From assembly GCF_001949145.1 (NCBI RefSeq), contig NW_019091418.1, positions 1,411,410-1,475,409 of the forward strand: 64,000 nucleotides of DNA, given 5' to 3'. The notes under the pieces are model-generated. The model had not been told where the DNA came from. It did no database searches and saw only the letters and a list, made by a program, of their open reading frames with translations. Every line of letters starts with the position of its first letter. The first letter of the stretch is position 1. The position numbers were made by a program, and so were the translations under genes. Positions 46,685-59,290 of the stretch are shown in pieces. The stretch comes from Acanthaster planci (lineage: Eukaryota > Echinodermata > Asteroidea > Valvatida > Acanthasteridae).

Positions 46685-46942
46685 TATGTGACCCACTCTG
46701 TGAAAATGAGTCTTAAGTCGCCATAGCCACTTTGGAGTAAAAAGTCCTCTGGAGTAATTTTGCACAGTGTAAATTAATAGGAACCCACAGCATTTTTCAC
46801 CATGGAGTATCCACTTTCATCAGGATGCCAAACTGAGTGATACATCAAAACAAAAAGCTCAATTTGCTCTTTCTAGTACAAATGAAAACTCAAAAAGTGG
46901 CTCTGGCGACTTAAGACTCATTTTCACAGAGTGGGTCACATA
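46685..46942. mobile_element. MITE-like element with long inverted ends (TGTGACCC family)
   Basis: The left end tgtgacccactctgtgaaaa continues through tgagtcttaagtcgcc, and the right end carries its reverse complement, ending cacagagtgggtcaca. The arms are about 50 bases with few mismatches. Each end is bordered by TA, fitting a TA target site. Total length 258 bp, no open frame. The near-identity of the arms suggests a fairly young insertion. Confidence 0.9.
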
Positions 46943-47449
46943 TAGCGAATACCATCGGGGTTAATGTAAATAGTTGGAAACAAGAAAACCTATACTAATC
47001 TGTCTTGGCGCAGAGTTCACTTCTCCAACAGAAATGTAGTGAATTGTGTAACATTTCTGCACGGTGTCTGCCATTTCTTCCTCAATCTACGACACAGCTA
47101 CAAGGCCAATATCTTCTTTTACAGAAAATGTCCTTTTGAAATCGATGTCAGTCACATTTAATAAAAGATTACTTGCAATACGATTTCCTTAAATCGTTAT
47201 TTATAATAATATGATTTCATAATCTAAATTATTGAAATATTAAGCATGATAAGCGAAATTTAAAAAAAAGTCAATTTGGGCTGAAGGGGTTACTGGTGTC
47301 GTGTCTGCTGTACGGCACATACTCATGCATTCATTTACCTAGTGGAATTTTTTTACGATGCTTGATCGATTGCTCATTATACAGGTTGATAGTAATGTGG
47401 AGCGATATTTCCAAGCAAAAGTGGGCCATTTGCTCAAAACAATAATTCC

Positions 47450-47660
47450 TTCTCTTGACCGGCAATGTTTGACAGCGACTGGATGTGCAGTTTTTCTTCT
47501 TGTGGGTCGCAATCACTGACGGAGTATACAGCGGTCGTACCAGACTGGTGGCACGTGCGCCCCCCGTGCCGACCCCGCGCTGCAACCGCTAATACCTGGA
47601 GACTCGCCAAATATATCGCGCTAACTGAGCCATTTCATTTAGGCGGGAACGTGTGTAATT
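47450..47660. promoter_or_regulatory. CpG-rich patch with E-box and E2F-like word
   Basis: It contains ggcacgtgcgccccccgtgc (E-box CACGTG) near 47,551 and ggcgggaacg (E2F-like) near 47,642, in an AT-rich setting. No adjacent coding exon was recognised. Confidence 0.2.
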
Positions 47661-48125
47661 ATTAAACCGCAAAAGCCGCAAAAAAGAAGAGAATTGACCA
47701 CTGGATGTGCGCATGGTAATTAATTAAAGAATAAAACAGAACTGTATGTGCTGCTTTCTATTATAAGTAGTGTTTAATGAACAGTTAAAAAGTGTATACT
47801 AATATGGAGAAGCAGTTACCCGACTAATTGGCGGATTTAAAACCGTTGATCGTTACTCCAACAAGTCATATATAGGCACGTTCATGCCATGGACAGGTCA
47901 CTCACGATACAAAGTCAACTATGAAGATAACAGTTTTATTTCTTTAAATAGGAAAAATTCCATCTAACCGAATAAAAAGCAGCAGTTTTAAAAACTTTAT
48001 TTTAATTTCCTCCAGTAAAGGTGTTTTTTTTTAATTCCAAACTTATAAATCTTGCACAAGGCACCCTTCATTTTCAATGTGCTTTTCTTACGAAGGAGGC
48101 TTCACATTTTCCTGTACCACTATTT

Positions 48126-48197
48126 AAACAAAACCAAAAACCAAAAAAAAAACCAAACAAACAAAAAAAAAACAACCAAAACCAAAACAAAAAACCA
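48126..48197. repeat. A/C low-complexity run (CCAAA/CAAAA)
   Basis: Irregular runs of ccaaaaa, caaacaaac and caaaaccaaa make a simple low-complexity tract, here read as a frame of Lys, Asn, Gln and Pro with no coding value. Confidence 0.9.
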
Positions 48198-50234
48198 GGT
48201 TCTACAACAGGTGGGATAGGCATACTGGGAGAGAAACATGCCGCCGACAAGTTGGGTCATAAGGTGGATTCCCTTGAAGACAACACTCCGGACAAGTTTA
48301 TATTATGATAGCCTCACTGACTCCTTAGTGACATTATGCGTTCATGTATGTTGGACATTGTGCAGTTGTTTGAGACAACAATCGTTCTCATAGTTCTCGC
48401 TGTCTAATTTGACCATATATTACTGACTTGCTGTCATGCGCTTCAGACGACCAGGTTCAAAATTTGCTGAATTGGCACAACCCAAACGGGACAACCAGAA
48501 CTGTTTGCTTTTCATTTTCTGCAACAAAATTAGGCCATTTCATCTACTTTGATTTACTAAACTAAATTGAAACTGCAGCAGCAGAAACGCACGTACTGTA
48601 TAATGCGCCTCATGGACATTAAAACAGAATTACAGAAGTGTATACAAAACAAGCAGTTATTTAAAACCCATCCCAGTGAGTGGAAAGGAGATTTTGTAAG
48701 CAGCAACTCTACAAGGCCACCCTGCCTCAAGACTACCCGCCTCAAAAACGAGAACAAGAGAGGAAGAGAGCAACTGCACTAAGGCGGGAAAACAACGACC
48801 AATTATAATCAACGATGGTGACCAACACGACACCCAAGTCCACACATCATCTGCATCCTAGATGTATCTTTTTCCTCTGTAAAATACAAAAACGACTGTG
48901 TAGCAGTGAAGTGTCCGACCCAAGTGTCAAACAGAGCTACCCTCAAATGGGGACTGCATTTCGCTAAAAAAATGAAATGATTTGTGAGATTCATTTTCAC
49001 AACGAGAAACAGATAGCATAAACAAACTAGAGCGGCCAATGATGGCACTGAAAATAACATGACTTCAATTTACAAATCATCATTTTTACAAACAGCCTCA
49101 TATTTTATTCGAATGGCATGTTGAACGCCATCTTCCGAACCAAACTTGGAAGTGTGTGGAATTGATGCAACATCAAGCACCTTTAGCTTAAAACCAAAAT
49201 GCGATTAGATGATTTGTGTCAGTTTAAATGGGCATTTTTGATATTTCGCCTGTGGCAAAAACCGCAGGCCGCTATGACCATTTTTGTTTGACATGTTACG
49301 GCTGGAATGCTGTATGTGTCGATGCCTGTTGTTCATGTATGCTGGTGCTTGCTGGCTAGTTAGTGACATGGATAATTCGCGTGAAGGCGATTTGCCCTCA
49401 TAAGATCAGCTAGAGTTTCGTGGACTGAAGAAACGCAGCACATGCATCTGACAAACCAGGGCGATATATCTGGACATAGCGTCACACCAACCATAGATTG
49501 ATCTCGTTCCGATCCCGTACGTTCGTGATCGACGTAAATGAAAACAAAGTCTTTTGCTATAGATAACATTGAATCAAATACCAGTTCCGGAAATAAGAAA
49601 ACAGCATTTCGATGGATAGTTGTATGAGTCTTTTGACGCGTTGTGAAACCACTGTAAAGCTGAATTTTTGATAAATGGGGCTACCTTGTAATAGGAGGTT
49701 GTTTTGACGTCTGCCCGGATAGCTCTGTTTTGGATCATCTCTTGTTATAAGGAATGATCTCTCATGAAAAACATAAGGACAAAACACTTGGTTTTTTTTT
49801 TCATTTCACTTTATACATCGAACCGAGAGCAATCGGCAGGTATATGCTGACTATCATTGTTTTTCTTCCTGTAACGTAAAAACAACATTCGAGCCTTAAC
49901 CACAGAATCATTTTGTCGTTCATTTATTAAAGTTTCAAAGCGTATCTCGACGTCGAGTTTTCTAAAGGGCGCCGTCCGAGCCTGCTTGTATCGAACGGGA
50001 AAAGACTCCACATTCCCGCATGAGAAACAAACTTGTTTACAGTAATTTTTTTGAAACCACTCAAATTTCATCTTTCCCGACTATTGGCAAAGGCCAAGTA
50101 AATGTTCTTGTGTGAAAATGTTTCCTGTTTGTTTTTTTCTCCCATACGCATAAAAATCAAGCATGGGCTTATCTAGATACCAATGAAAGCTACATCCCTC
50201 ACCTTAAAAGAAGTACATGAATGCAAACATATAT

Positions 50235-50460
50235 AAACGTTAAGTGACTTCAACCAACCGGATCTGAATTTTGAAGAAAACAGCCTACAATTTTGAACAA
50301 CCTGGTAAAACTTGATGAATCCACGAGCTTGTTTTCATTAAGCTTGTTTTCATCAAACGTTAAGTGACTTCAACCAACCGGATCTGAATTTTGAAGAAAA
50401 ACAGCCTACAATTTTGAACAACCTGGTAAAACTTGATGAATCCACGAGCTTGTTTTCATT
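50235..50460. repeat. Tandem duplication, 120-bp unit, two copies
   Basis: The sequence starting aaacgttaagtgacttcaac at 50,235 recurs at 50,355. The copies are near identical over about 105 bases, differing by one added A. Copy 1 also carries a short internal repeat of gcttgttttcat at its end. The identity suggests a recent duplication, or an assembly error. Confidence 0.95.
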
Positions 50461-50888
50461 GGGCTTTGCGCCATTTAGCCGAACCATCATTTCGATATTT
50501 GCTATTTACTCCACTGGCGAACTTTTGGTGAACGTGAATTTGACGCCCGTTAATAGTAAAGTCGGCTACCATTATTGTAAAATATTGTTTAACATATTAT
50601 TTTAAATTAATCCAGAGTGATTTTTTTCTCGGACTCAAAGCAGGCATACAGGTGTCAGCTCTTGCTGTTTTCAGCAAATTATAACATCAAGCTGTAACTT
50701 TTGAGAAAACATCAATATCAACTTTAATTGCTGAACAAACATGGAAATAAAACAAGCATCTTGGCATCTGTACAGAATATGTCTACTGATAAATCCCAAC
50801 TTGTTAAGATTTGTCAAATAGTAGAAATACATGTTGCTCTATTATTACGGACGACTACCGACTCCTGTGGGACCTCTGGAGAACTGAA

Positions 50889-51130
50889 GGGCCAATTTCA
50901 CAGAGCTGCTTAAGCACAAAATTTGCTTAAGCAGGAAAAAACTTTGCTTAATAAACAAAGGTCACCAGCTAAAACTCTATCTGATTGTCATGCTAACCAA
51001 AAAACAGCTAAATACAATCCCAAAACAATATACATCACAAGGAGTTTTGGCTGGTTACCTGATTTATCAAGCAATGTTTTCTTGCGCTGAAGCAAATTTT
51101 GTGCTTAAGCAGCTCTATGAAATTGGCCCC
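50889..51130. mobile_element. MITE-like element, GGGGCCAATTTCATAGAG family, copy 2
   Basis: The ends gggccaatttcacagagctg and cagctctatgaaattggccc are inverted copies, with further inner pairing through cttaagcacaaaattt. It aligns end to end with the element at 30,605-30,852, including the interior gattgtcatgctaaccaaaa. Length 242 bp, no open frame. Confidence 0.88.
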
Positions 51131-52619
51131 ACATATTTGTGTGTTAAAATCTATCATTCAATTATGTCACGCTAAGAATCTACCGCACCCTTATCCCCCC
51201 CTTCCCAAAGTTTAGTTTCTGAATAATTTTCCTGCTGCGTATAGGTACGTGGTAATGTGTCACCGAAGCAGGCCAACCGCTGTAAATAAATCACCAAACC
51301 TTGCCACATTTTGTGCTTTATATTTTGTTGTGGAACGGAGAAAAAATTCGAAAGATTTTAATTGGTTCCTCTTTCCAGTGAGACTTTCGAAGAATCTCGA
51401 AGAATGTACGATATTGACCAAGTAATTGTCCCGAAAGGAATGATTTTTGATGTTTAAATTCCCTCAGAACAGCTTATAAAATTAAAATTTTGCCTCTTGT
51501 GCTCTTCAAGCAGATAATGTAAGATGAGACCAATAGCCTGCATTCCACCTCGTCTGACGAAGTCCATACAGTGGTATAGCAAAGAGTACATTCAACAAAT
51601 CTGACTTACAAAAATGGAGGATTATCGGTGTACTTCTTCCAAACATGCCTGTTTGTAGTAAGTTTTCTTTCTTCGAATAGTAGGAAACTGATTCAAAAAT
51701 GCTTCCCGAAGGAAGAAGCGTATTGCATTGCACGACAGGATGTAATATCTTCATGTCGGCACAGATAAGGAAAGCGAATTCCTTTTTTTCCTTTGAAAGA
51801 AGAATGTCCCCGTTATGTTCTACATCTAGTAAAAGGATTTGAATAGATTTTGGGGAGCAAGGGAAACCACTGCATATTTTAGGTTCGTTAGTATAGGCAT
51901 AGATTACGTCATACTGTCGTCATCAGTCCCCCCGGGAAATAAAATGAGTCTTTTGTTTTGGTAGTTTGCCACGTCTGCGCCAGACGTTACAGACCTAGTG
52001 ATCAATTCCTTTTTATTCCTTTTCGGAACAAATTATTTTTTAATAAAATTACATAACCGGAAAAATCGGTCAACATATCATCATTTGTTCCAAATTAAGA
52101 ATTCTACTTTTGATGTGTCATTATCTAGTTAATATAAACTGCGCTTTATAACACAAAAATAAAAAAATCTTTAATATATCATCAGAATTTGGGATGTTAA
52201 GAATGCTCCCGTAAGCCTGAGTGACGCCTCATCATAAAACCTTTTTTTTGTGGTGTCGAAATGATCAGAATTGACCCTGGGTTGTTGACATGAAGACGCT
52301 GTTTGTTGACTTGCATTATTACGGTTCAAAGATTCATCTATGTTTTCGTGTTATCGCGATTGTCGCGACAGCAATCAATTTGGGGATATAGTTGGACGAA
52401 TGTGCTACCAGGCATCGTAGGTTTAAATTCTTGTAATGAACATCGAACGCCAAAGTGTTGATAAAACAAGGCCACACGCTTCAGGCGGAAATACAAATGT
52501 AGGGAGTTGCAGAATACATTTTCGAATCCGCAAAATTTGACAAAAGGGACATGTCTGTGCTATCAGCTGACGAAAGACAGGTTGCGACGAATGTGCATGG
52601 GATATAAGTTTACCTTATC

Positions 52620-52760
52620 CTCATCACACTTCTAATACCGAGCCGGTTCGAAACGCAGCGGCCAAAACGTAACGCAGACAAGAAACACGTATTTGTGAGG
52701 TGTCGTGATCGCTCGCTCGGCTTGTGAGAGATTGATTGTGAGCTGCCGTCCCGTGGTTCA
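52620..52760. promoter_or_regulatory. Small CpG-rich patch
   Basis: ccgagccggttcgaaacgca, then cgtaacgcagac and gatcgctcgctcggcttgtg, make a CpG-rich patch of about 140 bp. No coding frame or element was recognised. Confidence 0.15.
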
Positions 52761-53408
52761 TAAACATTCTATCTTGGTGTTTTGTTGCATGGAGTGAAGT
52801 AGGGAAGGGGGTCCTGTGGGGGGCTGGAATTCCCAATTTCGATGGCTGAGTTTGTGTAAAATGTTAGTGGCCTATCTAAAACTCCACAGCCAATTATAAT
52901 ACACTCATCAATGACCAAACCAAGAAAGAATGAAGACTAAATGTCACTAATTAAACTGAAGTCCAATAAAAATTTAATGCGCTACAAGCTAGTTTCCCAC
53001 TGAAATGGTTGCCCATGCACTCTTCGATATGCATTTACATGTTGACTTTAATGGAGGACAGATCATGAATCAATTAAGAATAAAAAATTGTAACATCAAA
53101 AATTACACCAGAAAACATGACAGATTAATACATAACCTTCAATGGCTATGATATATAAACGATAGACGGCGGCAAGCAAAACGTACGACTGCTTCTCGAG
53201 ACAGAATAATGTTATCTCATTTATGCAATGTGGACATTTGAAAGTATTTGAATGTCCATTTATTTTTGTCTAAAAGACCTGCAACAAATAAGCCCGGAGG
53301 TTTCAAACGTATGTGGAATCTTTTTACAGTGAAGTAAGAGACTTAAAATTCTTAACGGACGCCACAAACAACTTTCAGGTCAAATTCTACAGGAGTTCTC
53401 CAAAAGAA

Positions 53409-53450
53409 AATAATAATAATAAAATAAAATAAAATGAAATAAAATAAGAT
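53409..53450. repeat. AAT/AAATA simple repeat
   Basis: aataataataataaaataaa and aaataaaatgaaataaaata form a simple-sequence tract. Confidence 0.9.
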
Positions 53451-54599
53451 AATTCCTCTGATAAGTTTAGAATAACAACATGCAGCAACCGGTATTTCAA
53501 ACACTTAGTATCGTTTTCCATTCTACACGTCAATCAATTAAAGAGCTACATACAATAATAGTAGTTAATGTTTGAGCAGTGCAATGCCCTCATTACAATC
53601 TCAATTTTGAAGCTAAATTGCAAACTGCGCAGGAAGACAAACAACCAAAAAATGATCATAAAAATGAGTCCAATGAATACTTTTCTTTGTCTGGTATGCT
53701 GTCAGTATGACTGAACGTTTTCCCTCACAATGGTTTGCTGTATACCGCTGCTAGGTCATGCAGAACCACGGAGCAACAAGCGGAAAGCGCATGCGAAAGT
53801 TCGAAGTCGAGATTACATAAGACATAAGACATAATGGGTGCTGTTGTTTGCCTTTATTTGGATTGTATGATATACTAGGGTCAAGGTATTTGGACAAGCA
53901 AAAAGGGTTGATCATATCAGAGATCACGATATGACACCCAAGAGCCATTATTCTTGAGCTAGTAATTTGCATACAATATTCTCAGCCCCGCAAGAATAAT
54001 ATGAGATCAAGGCCTACTCATATAGGAAAATAAAAATTTAATTCCAGTGAGACAATTTTTTTTTCACTTTCATCACTCCAGAATTTCCAGATCAGATGCA
54101 TTTGTGATTATTTTTCTTAGAATGCGCTTGTACACTTAATGCTTCTTGTCCTTTCTGGAGGATTACAGCAAGAAATACTCTTTCAAATTTTTTTTGGGTC
54201 ACTTCAACATTTGAGTTCTGTTGTGTGGCAGTTTTTCAAATACGTATTTTCTGAGATTTAGCTCTACTCAATTTTGACAGTGGCCAAGTATTTCTGCTTT
54301 TCCTGTTTCGGCTAAATCTTGAACGGTATCCCGGGCTGGACTCTACAATTTTAAAAATAGGGGTGTGTACCTTTGAACATGGGGTTGGTGACGCTGCAGC
54401 CGTACCATATGCAAATGTGGTTGTCCCAACATAAAGGAAAGTTAAACAAATAGGCGTTTTGATTGAAGCATCCACGTCCATAAACTTACCACAGGTGCAC
54501 AGGGTCGGGAGAAATCAATTCCCTGTGTTCTGGTAACTGGTGTCGTCCCTGGTTTAAAAGGTCCTACCGTTCAGTTAAAATATAGTGAGAATTTACCAT

Positions 54600-54746
54600 G
54601 CAATACCGTGATGCTCGAGCGTGACTGGCCAATCAAGATTAGCCAAAGCATGGAGGACTGTATATACCAAATGGATTAACTACGGTTGCACGTTGGGGTA
54701 AGTCGGTAAGTTGTGACTATCTCTTTGCTTGGAGGGTAAAACAGCC
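54600..54746 (+). promoter_or_regulatory. Candidate promoter with CCAAT and TATA boxes
   Basis: The word ggccaatca places CCAAT at 54,629-54,633, and tatatacc starts at 54,661, about 30 bases further. A start of transcription about 30 bases downstream would leave a 5' UTR near 57 bases before the ATG at 54,747. The spacing is textbook, but boxes this short also arise by chance. The support is the coincidence with a good start context and a downstream donor. Confidence 0.4.
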
Positions 54747-54865
54747 ATGAGTAGCCCACAGAGGCCGGGGCTTGCGGCGCCTCTCCACCCGGCGCATCTA
54801 CCGCACTACCTGGTCCACGATCACCGGTCTCCGCTCGGCCAGGACTGGCAGACAACATCGCACTG
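54747..54865 (+). CDS. Candidate first coding exon of an unidentified gene (partial)
   Basis: The ATG is in a strong context (acagccATGag). The frame codes for 39 residues rich in Pro, His and Leu (starts MSSPQRPGLAAPLHPAHLPH; includes SPLGQDWQTTSHW) and ends with two extra bases at a donor gtaggt. Unspliced, it would stop at 54,867. The peptide has the look of a transcription-factor N-terminus, but I recognise no family. I tested the obvious acceptors at 54,943, 55,032, 55,046 and 55,090: each gives an early stop, so the next exon is not found and may lie outside the window. Composition is GC-rich against an AT-rich desert. Confidence 0.35.
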
Positions 54866-54869
54866 GTAG

Positions 54870-55950
54870 GTTGCCGTTTCGTGTCCATTTTTGTTCTCAT
54901 CCTCGGGCCACGACATCGAGGAAATTCTGCCCGTTTCACCAGCACCTGTTGCTCAAAATAAGCCGTAACGAGGCCTGTGCTGTGTTGAATTGTGTGTTTT
55001 TTCCTCCTTGACTCCTGCGATCTGTGGTGAGATCTTCGCTCCCAGACGCTCGCCACTTGAATGTGCCGGTTTCTCCTGGTGACGTGCAGGTCGTGCGTTG
55101 CTTGGAGAAGCCACCTCTAGACTGGCTAGACACGCGGCTAGCTATCTCAGCCCAGACACGCTGCCGTCTGCTCGAACCCTTGCCAGCTACCCCGATGGGT
55201 TGCTTCGTACGTGACCGGTCGTACTATCGCCATCATCAAACTATTCGATTGCAACGCACGTCTGCTGCAGCGATTCAAGCTACCTGCTATCGTGGGCTTC
55301 CAGCTGCCGTTATTCGGTTGTCGAGCGCCCCATTCACAGCCTTCACACGTTCGCTTGGTAACTCGTCTGATCGCTGTCTCTTACGTGTATTTTTATACAT
55401 CATCCAGTCGGCGGTGATTGCCTCTGAAGTCGTCACTAGTATCTTATTTTGACTACAAATAAAGCAAACAACGAGTCAGTCATATGCCTGTCATAATGTC
55501 TATTGATGTAGAGTGGACGCAACACCTCATGGCAATCGCTCGATTGCCTCACGTACTATTGTGCCTGTCGGCCGGATCGGCAAAGCCTACGTGCTTAAAA
55601 TACCCGCGTAATACGGAGACACATGCATGGCCTTCGCATCCCACGAGCCGCAAGTAGACAAGCGTGGTATTAATTCACTTCGACCGCGGTTCGTCAGGCT
55701 GATCCGAGCGGTTCATTTTCAGCATTGCAACCCTGATCTCAATCAAGGTGTGATTTTCGAGTATTTAATCACATTTTGGTGGATGCCGTTCCGATGACAG
55801 GGTCGGCGGGCGGGCGGTTGTTGAAACGGCGGCTGTACAATCCATTGCACCCGGTGGCATGAAAGCAGCCCGCAGAGCTGCGGCAGTTCACTCGAGCTTC
55901 GTGCCGCAGTTGCTATTGAAATGACTGCGAATGAAATCTTCGGTTATACA
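54870..55950. promoter_or_regulatory. CpG-rich block downstream of the candidate exon
   Basis: About 1 kb of raised GC and CpG follows the candidate first exon, including cggcgggcgggcggttgttg near 55,804 and a T-box-like aggtgtga near 55,747. A + strand frame of 142 codons (55,024-55,452; no recognised domain) ends six bases before an AATAAA at 55,458. It may be a CpG island, intronic regulatory sequence, or an unrecognised terminal exon. Confidence 0.3.
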
Positions 55951-58591
55951 GCACCAGGAAACAATTCAAGTTAAAGTAAAAGACTGAAGAAAACGAAAAC
56001 ACATACACATAAAACAGTGCTTATACAGTGAAGTGCTTTATTTATTTGACAGTGTAAATGTATCAACTCGGAAATTTATTTCCGGATTCCCTGAGGGTAT
56101 TATTTCAGTCCGAAAACAAAACGGCTGTCCTTATAAACGAATGAAAGAATTTCGAACTTGAAAACTACAAGCACTATGGTTGGGGACTAAAGCTGAAATT
56201 CGGCTGCAGAACGTATATGGTTTGCAAAGCTCGGTTAATGACAACTGGGCACTTCGTAAAGACATTTATTGCTATCATCAATACTTCTGAACATTCGGCT
56301 GTTTTCTGTTGTAGATTTCGCATGTCATACACAAAAAATCTAATACGATCAGCCAATTATTTAAATGAATTTGACGCCACTGAGATAGGGCCTGCTTAGG
56401 TTCTAACTGAGCCATGCCTGGGTCGTTCCGACAGATGTGGGTGTTACAATAAGAACTCAAAACTGAATGAACCTACAATGCCGAATGAGCTAAGTATAAC
56501 CTTTAAAGTAAAAAGTACCCTTTGCCATGTCACTTTTCAATGCAACCATCACCGATTATTTAAATATTGAAAAACGACTAATTTTGTCATGTATTCTCAG
56601 CAAGTGTTTTATAAGGAAGAATGTTAATTTTTCTTTTAACCTAAAGAGGGGACTACAAACTATAGCCTATTATTTACACCACACCTGGCAACATGGCTAA
56701 TGTTTGCATTTTGTGTTATCAGGATCATTAATGTGGATTTGGTGGGGCAAGTCACGTGGATCCTAAACTAACACTGTTCCACTCAGAAGTTAATGGATGC
56801 TCCGATTAAGCTGAGAGTTAATGTTTGCCTGAAATTGAGACCGAAGTTGTAGGCTGAAGGAGGGACGGGACCCAACCACGAAGTTGCGCGCAGGCACGCG
56901 ACCACAGAATTTGAAAATGATACAATGTTTTGTGAGTCCAGTGTGCAAATTAAACCGCGGCGTGCAAATATTTTGGCTAACCTCAATTGAAAACAAATAT
57001 AAAATTATTAATTCATTTTTCATTTGTCAATATTTTCATGATATTATAGTTATATGTTTTCTCTCCAGAAGGTATAATTAAGTTACACCTCCCTGAACAA
57101 TTGGTCATATATAGTTTCACTTAAATATAATCTCTTCAATTGGTCATGTGGTTACGATGGTTCACCAGAAAACTGTCCAGGACTCATGTCTTCATCTACA
57201 TTGTGTACTACTGAATTTAAACATTTTCTCCATATTCCCTGTAAATGAGTTTCTTTCTCCATGCGTGCATCGACTTTCAAGGGGGGCCTAACGGGATTGT
57301 GGAATTTTCAGTGTCATGTATCATAATACAGTCTTTGCACACCAGTGCTTCACTATCTGCAAATGAAACAAACGTGACAGGACCAAAACTTAACTCTCTA
57401 AATTGAAGGCATGTCAAAGGTCAGTATTCTCTGACACCATTGTGTGAAGATGCTTAACTAAGTGAAAATTAAGTTTACGGTTTCTTGTCAAGTGTCCGTC
57501 ATGTAAACGACTGCAGCCTTTGTCGCGGGTTTTCACTAGGGCCTAGTTTTCACACGCATGTTCTGTTTCGACTGCCGTTTCGAAGGTTGCCTTTACAAAA
57601 CACCCTACAAGCGGGACCCATATCTCTTTCCAGACATCGCGGATTGGCTTTTCAGGCCAACAGTATTGAACAAGCCACCATTTTTTCCCGTCTATGCACC
57701 AATAAAAAGCGTAATTATTATTTTCATTAGTGCCGAAGTACAAGTTTAAGGAAGAACACAAACGACGCGGATTCGGGAGGGGGGTTGGTAAAGGTATTTT
57801 CACAATGATTTAAAATTTGGGGAGTTTTTGGAGTAAACGGGAAAGGGCGGGGTAACCTTTTTACAATTTATTGCATGGACAGACTTGTGCCCCTCTCCCA
57901 CCATTATGACAGGTATGTAGACCTACTTAAGAGCAGTATCTTTAAGAAGGTGTCACTCAATACGTGGTTTGTCGGGAACATCCAAGCCTACCTCCAAGAA
58001 CGGATAGGCCTACTGATTGTTAAGTACAAGAAGATCGGTTAGTACCTACCGACGTGCTTGGAGCTAAGATAAGTGAATGGGAACTGGTAGCGAATCACTG
58101 CAGTCTTTCTTAAAACCCTGCGTATAGAGGCCCCGGCGTCACTTGTGGATTAATTAGCTATGACTAACCTTTTCACGCCCATGGTGAGCAACATTCGCTC
58201 ATGCTGCCTTAGGCTAAATGTGATACACTAAGGTACTTCACGTACTCCACAGCTATTTTGTGTGAACACTGATTCAAAAACGCGTGGAGAAGCGAGAAGT
58301 GTGGTTGGCCCGAGAGACTTGTAGAGTTTCAGAAAAAAATGCAAGTTTCAATATTGCGTTTTCTCTTTCACGACTTGCTTGTCTCAGTGCAATTTCGAAA
58401 CGATAGCTAGGGAAATCAACTGCTTATACTTTAGGACCCAAATTTGACAGAGTTCTACTAAAATGAACGAATTAAAATAAGACGGCTGTTGAAATTACTA
58501 CGGACAGATAAAAATATATCAATTGTAATAGTTCGCTGAATAGTTGTTTGAAAGCTGCACAAAAAGTGACATAAAACCAATAGGGTGTTTA

Positions 58592-58657
58592 CAGATTTCA
58601 AATATGAAATTACAGATATCTAATATGAAATTACAGATATCTAATATGAAATTACAA
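58592..58657. repeat. Tandem repeat, 21-bp unit, about three copies
   Basis: The unit tacagatatctaatatgaaat recurs at 21-base spacing, with the first copy diverged. A local simple duplication. Confidence 0.9.
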
Positions 58658-59099
58658 AAGTTATTGGTAAAATCATCTTAAGCATTTAGGAATTGGTCAA
58701 ATAAGGCATTGGACTTTCTGACCAAGACCGTCAAAATTTTGATTAAAAAACAGCTAAGCACCCTCCTCTTTTAAAGAGTATGGGGACTAAGTTTCTCGGG
58801 ATTTATTTTTTAAAACCCAGAATCCATAAACCTCATTGGTCAACTACCACTGCTTTTCTCGTTAAATGTCATTTTCATTTTTTTTGTTTTTAAAAGAAAC
58901 AAAATGATATAGGCTCAGGGGGCCTTCTGGTGGTGGCACTATGAATTCCAACATGACGGTATAAGCAAAAATGATACTCAAACCAAAAATATTGTCTACG
59001 TTTTGTTCGAGTTTCATCTCAGGTGTCATTAAAAACCTCAAGCTCCAGTGGCGCACGTAACATTACACAACTCGAGTGCTTAACTAATATTGTCCTTGC

Positions 59100-59290
59100 C
59101 TTTGGTTGCCTAACCGTATACCACGGGTATTACGTCTGAGGCTTTGGACCGGCTCCGCGCCCTCAAGTTGTGGTCGGGTTCAACCGTCACGTACGCGCAA
59201 CCGGTACCCTGCGGCAGCGCAGCAATAATTGCTGTAACAGCGGGGCGGCCGGGTGATAATAGGCCTATACGCATCGTCAGATGTCGACTG
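59100..59290. promoter_or_regulatory. CpG-rich patch
   Basis: gaccggctccgcgccctcaa, cgtcacgtacgcgcaaccgg and gcggggcggccgggtgataa occur within 150 bp in AT-rich surroundings. A minus-strand frame of 82 codons covers it without a known domain. Confidence 0.2.

Larger units (their letters stand above)
44500..54590. other. Gene desert, second part
   Basis: No exon or RNA gene was recognised. Contents: CpG-rich blocks near 45.33-46.15, 47.45-47.66 and 52.62-52.76 kb, an inverted-repeat element at 46,685-46,942, an A/C-rich run at 48,126-48,197, a 120-bp duplication at 50,235-50,460, a mobile element at 50,889-51,130 and an AAATA-type run at 53,409-53,450. Confidence 0.6.

Noticed and set aside
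57558-57749. Frame with CFDCRFEGC, zinc-ligand-like
   Set aside because: Only one short Cys cluster, no second pair of ligands and an overlapping frame on the other strand; no family recognised.
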